Shown here piece after piece: positions 59,222-64,000 of a stretch of DNA of 64,000 nt (its first letter is position 1; each line of letters begins with the position of its first letter). Made by a program: the position numbers and the translations under genes. The notes under the pieces were generated by a model. That model was not told the origin of the DNA. It did not search any database and worked only from the letters and a program-made list of their open reading frames with translations. The DNA is from Enterococcus sp. DIV2402 (GTDB lineage: Bacteria; Bacillota; Bacilli; Lactobacillales; Enterococcaceae). Location: positions 2,456,501 through 2,520,500 of the forward strand of contig NZ_CP147251.1 in the NCBI RefSeq assembly GCF_017426705.2, given 5' to 3'.

Positions 59222-60850
59222 CTTTCAATCCATGCAGTTATGAAGACTGCAACACACTAACCGCACAACACAACAAAGCCTTCCTTGCCATTTCAATCCA
59301 TGCAGTCATGAAGACTGCAACCTAAAAATTCTCGACTAACCTTTTTTGATGTAAATTTCAATCCATGCAGTCATGAAGACTGCAACCAAGCAGCACTTCG
59401 TTATTCAAAATCGTATCAGCATTTCAATCCATGCAGTCATGAAGACTGCAACAACAAGCCAATATAGTGATGTATCAACAATGTAATTTCAATCCATGCA
59501 GTCATGAAGACTGCAACAAATGACAAAATCGTATGCTATAAAATGCCGGAGATTTCAATCCATGCAGTCATGAAGACTGCAACCACCCTATGGCGAATAG
59601 GTTCCCCTCATGATTGAGGGGATTTCAATCCATGCAGTCATGAAGACTGCAACATCATTTCACCCTAGCGCGTTTACCTATTGGAATATTTCAATCCATG
59701 CAGTCATGAAGACTGCAACGTACGCTATTAAATGTCCGTACGCTATGGAGCCAATTTCAATCCATGCAGTCATGAAGACTGCAACGCAGACGACCTTATC
59801 GAGGAGTTACAAGATTTCATCATTTCAATCCATGCAGTCATGAAGACTGCAACTCCTTTGACTGCAAATTATGATTTTACAAATCAAGATTTCAATCCAT
59901 GCAGTCATGAAGACTGCAACCACAGTCTGTGTGGTTATTTGTGTTGCTCATTTAATTTCAATCCATGCAGTCATGAAGACTGCAACTCGATTTCATGTTT
60001 CGTTCAAAACTACTAAATAGATTTCAATCCATGCAGTCATGAAGACTGCAACGTAATTATGGGTGGTTGGCTATGTACCGCAGACCTATTTCAATCCATG
60101 CAGTCATGAAGACTGCAACTCATTGCGAAAAAATCTGTTGGAAATGACTAAAATTTCAATCCATGCAGTCATGAAGACTGCAACTTTAAGTAATTTTAAA
60201 CCCAGAGTAAATAGCATAATTTCAATCCATGCAGTCATGAAGACTGCAACTCGGTGTCGATGGTTTGCTCGGCTAGTAAGAGGTATTTCAATCCATGCAG
60301 TCATGAAGACTGCAACGAAAAGATACAGGAATCTGTATGTAATGGAATTAATTTCAATCCATGCAGTCATGAAGACTGCAACACAAGCTAATGGTAAGCC
60401 CTTTGCCACAGTGGGCGATTTCAATCCATGCAGTCATGAAGACTGCAACCGCGATGACCCCTTGACAACGCGGTAAAACTATGAATATTTCAATCCATGC
60501 AGTCATGAAGACTGCAACATTACATTGGTCAACGTGTCAATAAACGGGTGTCAATTTCAATCCATGCAGTCATGAAGACTGCAACAGTTTATCTAAGCCT
60601 GATGCTTACTGCTAAAAAAATTTCAATCCATGCAGTCATGAAGACTGCAACTGGAGCAACACAAGATAACATGGGCATACATTTAATTTCAATCCATGCA
60701 GTCATGAAGACTGCAACGTAGTAATGAAGAGGATATTTCACCGATTACAAATATTTCAATCCATGCAGTCATGAAGACTGCAACTACCTGCGTCTCTCAA
60801 GTAGACGTTACTATCTTTATTTCAATCCATGCAGTCATGAAGACTGCAAC
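59222..60850 (-). CRISPR. Type I-C CRISPR array, 25 repeats and 24 spacers
   Basis: 25 copies of a 32-base repeat with 24 spacers of 33-38 bases. Read on the minus strand the repeat begins GTTGCAGTCTTCATGACTGC (hairpin stem GCAGTC / GACTGC) and ends ATGGATTGAAAT, which is the type I-C form with an ATTGAAAT handle. By eye, 24 copies are identical. The last copy on the minus strand (59222-59253) has two differences and marks the old, leader-distal end. Transcription and growth therefore run from the cas2 side. In I-C systems Cas5 processes the transcript, so no cas6 is needed. Spacer origins could not be searched. Confidence 0.98.
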
Positions 60851-61027
60851 GGCGATTAAGAGAAAAAACAAGCCAAAATCGACTTGTTTTCGATGAAAAT
60901 CGCCCGATTATATGTATTTTCTTGTAAAATTTAATACAATCGCATTTATTTTCTCATCGTTTTCTCATTTTGGTGTTTTTTTTAGGTGCGAATACTCTAG
61001 AGAATTTATGGGAGCATGCGATTCGCA
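60851..61027 (-). promoter_or_regulatory. CRISPR leader between cas2 and the array
   Basis: 177 bases, AT-rich. On the minus strand, directly after cas2, an inverted repeat GTGCGAAT / ATTCGCAC (61021-61028 with 60985-60992) flanks the first part. TATAAT (60907-60912) is a likely -10 for the array transcript. Next to the first repeat lie nested inverted repeats: GGCGATT (60851-60857) / AATCGCC (60898-60904), and inside them AAAACAAG / CTTGTTTT (60865-60872 with 60883-60890). The GTGCGAA...TTCGCAC pair resembles elements known from other I-C leaders. Confidence 0.75.
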
Positions 61028-61318
61028 CTAAAAAATCAATGGTGCTTCAATATCTAACGATTCTTTTGCACCGATGTGTTCAACCTTTGTTTTATAATTA
61101 TTTCCAAGTCGATAAAACCTCAAACTATCATTACTTTCGTCAATTAACTTTTTCAATTCGTTTTTCATCATTTCAAATTGTGCAGCATCAACTACGCACT
61201 CGAATACTGAATTTTGCACACGCTGACCGTAGTTTTGGCATACTTTAGATACTTTTCTTAAACGTTTTTGACCACCAGTACTGGAGGTACTTACATCATA
61301 CGTTACTAATACAAGCAA
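61028..61318 (-). CDS. cas2: CRISPR-associated endonuclease Cas2
   Basis: A 96-residue ferredoxin-like protein: MLVLVTYDVSTSSTGGQKRL with the catalytic-site Asp in TYDV, then RKVSKVCQNYGQRVQNSVFE and the end NNYKTKVEHIGAKESLDIEA. It is the I-C/DvulG subtype of Cas2 in form. Start TTG at 61318 with AGGTGAAAAG upstream. It closes the cas operon, 10 bases behind cas1, and its end touches the leader inverted repeat. Cas1-Cas2 inserts new spacers. Confidence 0.95.
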   Translation of the reverse strand: MLVLVTYDVSTSSTGGQKRLRKVSKVCQNYGQRVQNSVFECVVDAAQFEMMKNELKKLIDESNDSLRFYRLGNNYKTKVEHIGAKESLDIEAPLIF

Positions 61319-61328
61319 GACTTTTCAC

Positions 61329-62360
61329 CTACTTCCAAAAGAATGGGGGGTAACCATTTATATCCCCGCGTAAATACCTGGCTAGTAATAATGCTTGAGA
61401 AAATGGTACTAAGCCCCAACTTATTTTTTCTCCAAGGTATGGATGAGTAATTTTTTCTTGCTTTTTCTGTTGCCAAGCTTGTAAAAATTTCTTTTTTCCA
61501 TCATCAGTCATAGTTATAGCTTGATTCTCTTTCTCAAAAAAATCGTCTTTGGTCATTACCTTTTTATTAATCAGTGACAAAACAAAGCGATCCGCATAAA
61601 CGCCACGTAAATCTTCCATTACATCAAGCGCTAGGGAAACTCGTCCTGGTCGATCCCGATGTAAGAAACCTACATATGCGTCTAAACCAACTGTTTCCAA
61701 CGCTGCTGCAACATCATTCGCCAAAAGAGTATACGTAAAAGATAGCATTGCATTTACATTGTCTGTCGGAGGTCTGCGAGTACGTCCATAAAAATAAAAA
61801 TCCTCTTTTTGTTGTAGAATAAGCTCATTGAATACACTATTGTACATCAATGCAGCTTGCCCTTCCAAACCTCTTAATTCGTCTAAATCTTCACATAGAC
61901 GGATACCAGACAACGTATCTGCTAAGCTTTGAGTGACTATTTTAAAGCGTTCCGTGTCAATTCTTAACGCATGATCTCTAGTCATTCTTTCTAGAATCCA
62001 TCGTTGATTGTAAACTTTTCCTAAAATAAAATTTCGAGCAATTTGTGCAGAACGATTTTCATCATCAGAAACTCGATACTGCTCTTTACGTAGAATAACG
62101 TTTCCTTGACTACTTCCGATAACTCTTGCTCTAAAACGACCATTTCTATCTAAAAAAACAATCGAAATGTTACGTTCCGCACAATATCCCATCAAGGCTG
62201 GACTTGCTCCTGTATAGCCAAAAGTTACTACAGACTCAACATTGTGGGAAGGAACTCTTCCCACAATTGAACCATCATTTTTCAATACAATATTGTCCCC
62301 GTCCAGCGACAAATAATGATCGGGTTGTGTTACAAATAAAGTGTTTAAAAGCCTTCTCAT
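61329..62360 (-). CDS. cas1: CRISPR-associated endonuclease/integrase Cas1 (I-C type)
   Basis: 343 residues, normal for Cas1. N-terminal beta domain HYLSLDGDNIVLKNDGSIVG and the SPALMGYCAERNISIVFLDR segment; the catalytic helical domain has EGQAALMYNSVFNELI near 165 (Glu), GFLHRDRPGRVSLALDVMED near 235-255 (His and Asp/Glu), and VLSLINKKVMTKDDFFEKEN near 270. The ATG lies within the last bases of cas4 (4-base overlap). Confidence 0.97.
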   Translation of the reverse strand: MRRLLNTLFVTQPDHYLSLDGDNIVLKNDGSIVGRVPSHNVESVVTFGYTGASPALMGYCAERNISIVFLDRNGRFRARVIGSSQGNVILRKEQYRVSDDENRSAQIARNFILGKVYNQRWILERMTRDHALRIDTERFKIVTQSLADTLSGIRLCEDLDELRGLEGQAALMYNSVFNELILQQKEDFYFYGRTRRPPTDNVNAMLSFTYTLLANDVAAALETVGLDAYVGFLHRDRPGRVSLALDVMEDLRGVYADRFVLSLINKKVMTKDDFFEKENQAITMTDDGKKKFLQAWQQKKQEKITHPYLGEKISWGLVPFSQALLLARYLRGDINGYPPFFWK

Positions 62361-63013
62361 TCGCTTAACCTCTTTTCAATGTATCGATCCACCGATTCTT
62401 TCGTCATTAACCGTGGTAAACAAATATTCTGTAAAGAACAACTTTTGCACCATTTCCCTGTTTTCACTCGTGGCGTATGTTTTTTTCGATACAAATCTTG
62501 CATTTTTATCAATGCTGTTCTAACTTCATTTTTCAACTCATCTGTAATCAAAACTGTTTCTCGATGTTTTACTTCATTATAAAACAAATATCCTTTATCA
62601 ATCGTACAAACAAGCATTTCTTCTAAACACATCGATTGTGCAACTAATTGTAATATATCTGAATGATTCATTTTCGGTTTTCCACGCTTGTACTCGACAG
62701 GATAAATCTTATATTTACCGCCTAATTTCGGAATTTCTACTCCATCTTTATCTTTTATGAACTCTACTACATCACAAATACCTGTGATTGCCAATTCATG
62801 GGATTGAACATGCATTGATCGTGAAACAATTTTATTGCCACGTTTTTCTTTCATAAAAGGTTGATCTGCATTTCGATGAAGATGTTGTCCTTGTACCGTC
62901 CGTAGATTTTCTTCCCATTGCTGTTCAATATGAATCAATGCCCATTGACGTGGGCAAAATTCATAATGCTGGATCCCCGAAAGCATTAGATATTCATCTG
63001 TTTTATAGTCCAT
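62357..63013 (-). CDS. cas4: CRISPR-associated exonuclease Cas4
   Basis: 218 residues. One iron-sulfur cysteine is in YEFCPRQWALIHIEQQWEEN near 20 and three are in the C-terminal TGKWCKSCSLQNICLPR near 190-203. The RecB-like nuclease core between them has ITGICDVVEFI and KIYPVEYKRGKPKMN (Asp, Glu and Lys of the active site). In I-C systems Cas4 trims prespacers and sets PAM-side orientation. It follows cas7 by 2 bases and overlaps cas1. Confidence 0.96.
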   Translation of the reverse strand: MDYKTDEYLMLSGIQHYEFCPRQWALIHIEQQWEENLRTVQGQHLHRNADQPFMKEKRGNKIVSRSMHVQSHELAITGICDVVEFIKDKDGVEIPKLGGKYKIYPVEYKRGKPKMNHSDILQLVAQSMCLEEMLVCTIDKGYLFYNEVKHRETVLITDELKNEVRTALIKMQDLYRKKHTPRVKTGKWCKSCSLQNICLPRLMTKESVDRYIEKRLSE

Positions 63014-63015
63014 AA

Positions 63016-63867
63016 TTATAGACCTTCTAGAATTTCAACATGTAACCCTTTTTCTTTATATTCATCCAGTTTATCTTGATTTAGAGTAACTTGATAATCT
63101 GAATATTGAACTCCGTGAAAAGCATCAGGTTCTTTCCATTGTAATAAATCATGAATTTTTGCACTAGATACATTTCCTAATTTATTTGAATGTGTAAACC
63201 AAAAGACCTCTTTTACTGCCATTGATCCTTCTGGACGAGCAGATGATGCGTCGTTTTCGAATAATGTCACTAAAGATTCTTTAACAACTTCCAAATCTTT
63301 TTCATCAAATCCTGTCTTTTCTGAAAAATAAGCATTTGCAGAACCATACACAACATATACACCATATTCGACAAAGTGTTTACTTCCCATAGTATCTGAT
63401 GAACGTCCAGATTTTCCTGTTGCTTCCATGCTATTTGAACTACGTGTAATTTGCAGCGTTGTGGTTTCAATTGGAGCCAATGATTTTGCCATGCTAATGG
63501 AAACTGGGCCACGAATACCAATTGATTTCTTGTAATATGTGATTACTTGGCCAAATGTTCGAACATCTAGCCATTTTTCATTTGCTTCTTTTTCAATTTT
63601 TTCGTCAGAATCTTTAGATGTAAATACATCTTCAAATCTTTTCTGTAAAGAAGTAAATTTGTCATCACTACGGTCACGTGATTTCACAAAAATCTCATAA
63701 CCTTGATCTTGCATACGATTACGAATTTTTCGTTTAATAGCTACATCACTAATCAATCCAAATCCATTTGAATCAGTTCTGGGCATATTTCCTGCTAATG
63801 GATCACCATTAGGATTTGCATTTCTCACTTCAATTGTTGCAATAAAATCTACTTTATTCGTTATCAT
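63016..63867 (-). CDS. cas7: Cas7 (Csd2) backbone subunit of the type I-C Cascade
   Basis: 283 residues. N-terminal KVDFIATIEVRNANPNGDPL with AGNMPRTDSNGFGLISDVAI is the Cas7/Csd2 signature; KRKIRNRMQDQGYEIFVKSR and VRTFGQVITYYKKSIGIRGP follow, and ITRSSNSMEATGKSGRSSDT near 148 matches the thumb segment. Several copies coat the crRNA spacer. Its ATG overlaps the cas8c stop, so expression is coupled. Confidence 0.96.
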   Translation of the reverse strand: MITNKVDFIATIEVRNANPNGDPLAGNMPRTDSNGFGLISDVAIKRKIRNRMQDQGYEIFVKSRDRSDDKFTSLQKRFEDVFTSKDSDEKIEKEANEKWLDVRTFGQVITYYKKSIGIRGPVSISMAKSLAPIETTTLQITRSSNSMEATGKSGRSSDTMGSKHFVEYGVYVVYGSANAYFSEKTGFDEKDLEVVKESLVTLFENDASSARPEGSMAVKEVFWFTHSNKLGNVSSAKIHDLLQWKEPDAFHGVQYSDYQVTLNQDKLDEYKEKGLHVEILEGL

Positions 63868-64000
63868 TTTTTACTTCCTCGCTTTCACTATTTTCTTTTT
63901 TTGTAAAAATAAATTGCATTTCTGCATAATATCCAAAAATAAATTGATAATCCAAGGGCTTATTAACTTCATTTTGATCAGCTAGATAAACCGACAACAA
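63854..64000 (-). CDS. cas8c: Cas8c (Csd1) C-terminal end, cut by window edge
   Basis: The last 48 codons of a frame that ends at TAA 63854-63856, inside the start of cas7. It reads LSVYLADQNEVNKPLDYQFI and then FGYYAEMQFIFTKKENSESE. The ending GYYAEMQFIFTKK resembles the Csd1 C-terminus (GYYQQRQALYTKK type). Given its position in front of cas7-cas4-cas1-cas2, Cas8c is the natural assignment. In I-C loci cas5 and cas3 come further upstream, outside this window. Confidence 0.88.
   Translation of the reverse strand: MLSVYLADQNEVNKPLDYQFIFGYYAEMQFIFTKKENSESEEVKNDNE

Noticed and set aside
59610..60476. Open frames on both strands through the CRISPR array, with repeated ISIHAVMKTAT-like and AVFMTAWIEI-like peptides
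   Set aside because: They are only translations of the 32-base repeat and have no start signals or coding character.
61028..64000. Novel CRISPR subtype
   Set aside because: Gene order, Cas7/Csd2 signature, Cas4 and repeat form all agree with ordinary type I-C.

Overview
The window is AT-rich, densely coded DNA from a low-GC Firmicute of the order Lactobacillales, most probably Enterococcus or a close relative. The grounds are the gene neighbourhoods (5-FCL/rhomboid/YqgQ/glucokinase/rhodanese, tsaB/rimI/tsaD, rpsB-tsf), a DUF3042 small protein, a TTG-started PolC, strong GGAGG ribosome binding sites, and T-box and rpsB-leader RNAs. The species cannot be fixed from sequence alone. No rRNA or tRNA gene, insertion sequence or intact prophage was seen.

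Layout. 1-3.2 kb: a catabolic operon (TIM-barrel sugar-phosphate isomerase, an 84-codon-class small protein, a permease cut by the window edge) beside its probable LacI-type repressor; two palindromic AACCGGTT operators lie in and just after the operon promoter. 3.3-11.5 kb: a DHA2 efflux pump, a CNNM/CorC protein, an AI-2E-family permease, a GNAT enzyme, an unidentified two-gene membrane cassette, a DUF402 nucleotide phosphatase, mutY and recX. 11.7-26.8 kb: rlmD, then a long minus-strand run of core genes: polC, proS, rseP, cdsA, uppS, frr, pyrH, tsf and rpsB, with an SRPBCC protein inserted between cdsA and rseP. 27-38 kb: the arginine block, with argR, argS under a T-box, and argD followed by argC-J-B-F. 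A DUF2334 deacetylase-like gene in this block carries a frameshift and a stop. 38-42 kb: a LysR regulator divergent from metE-metF. 41.8-44.5 kb: tsaB-GNAT-rimI-tsaD for tRNA t6A. 44.6-49.3 kb: the Leloir operon galK-E-T-R with a perfect GalR-type palindrome in its promoter. 49.4-59 kb: housekeeping genes including glcK, 5-FCL, rpmG, a nuclease, the CCA enzyme, a MazG-like protein, YitT and an LD-carboxypeptidase. This stretch includes a rhomboid gene with an apparent 5' frameshift and a decayed phage tail-lysozyme-like fragment.

59.2-64 kb: a type I-C CRISPR-Cas locus on the minus strand. The gene order is cas8c (partial), cas7, cas4, cas1, cas2, then a leader and an array of 25 repeats and 24 spacers. 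Only the leader-distal repeat is degenerate, which fits growth from the cas2 side. cas3 and cas5 are expected beyond the right edge.

I found no system that I can defend as wholly undescribed. The best leads are the unidentified membrane pair at 8 kb, the nested inverted repeats in the CRISPR leader, a spacer whose crRNA seed would fold on itself, and the broken genes (DUF2334, rhomboid, lysozyme fragment), which could be true decay, phase variation or assembly error.
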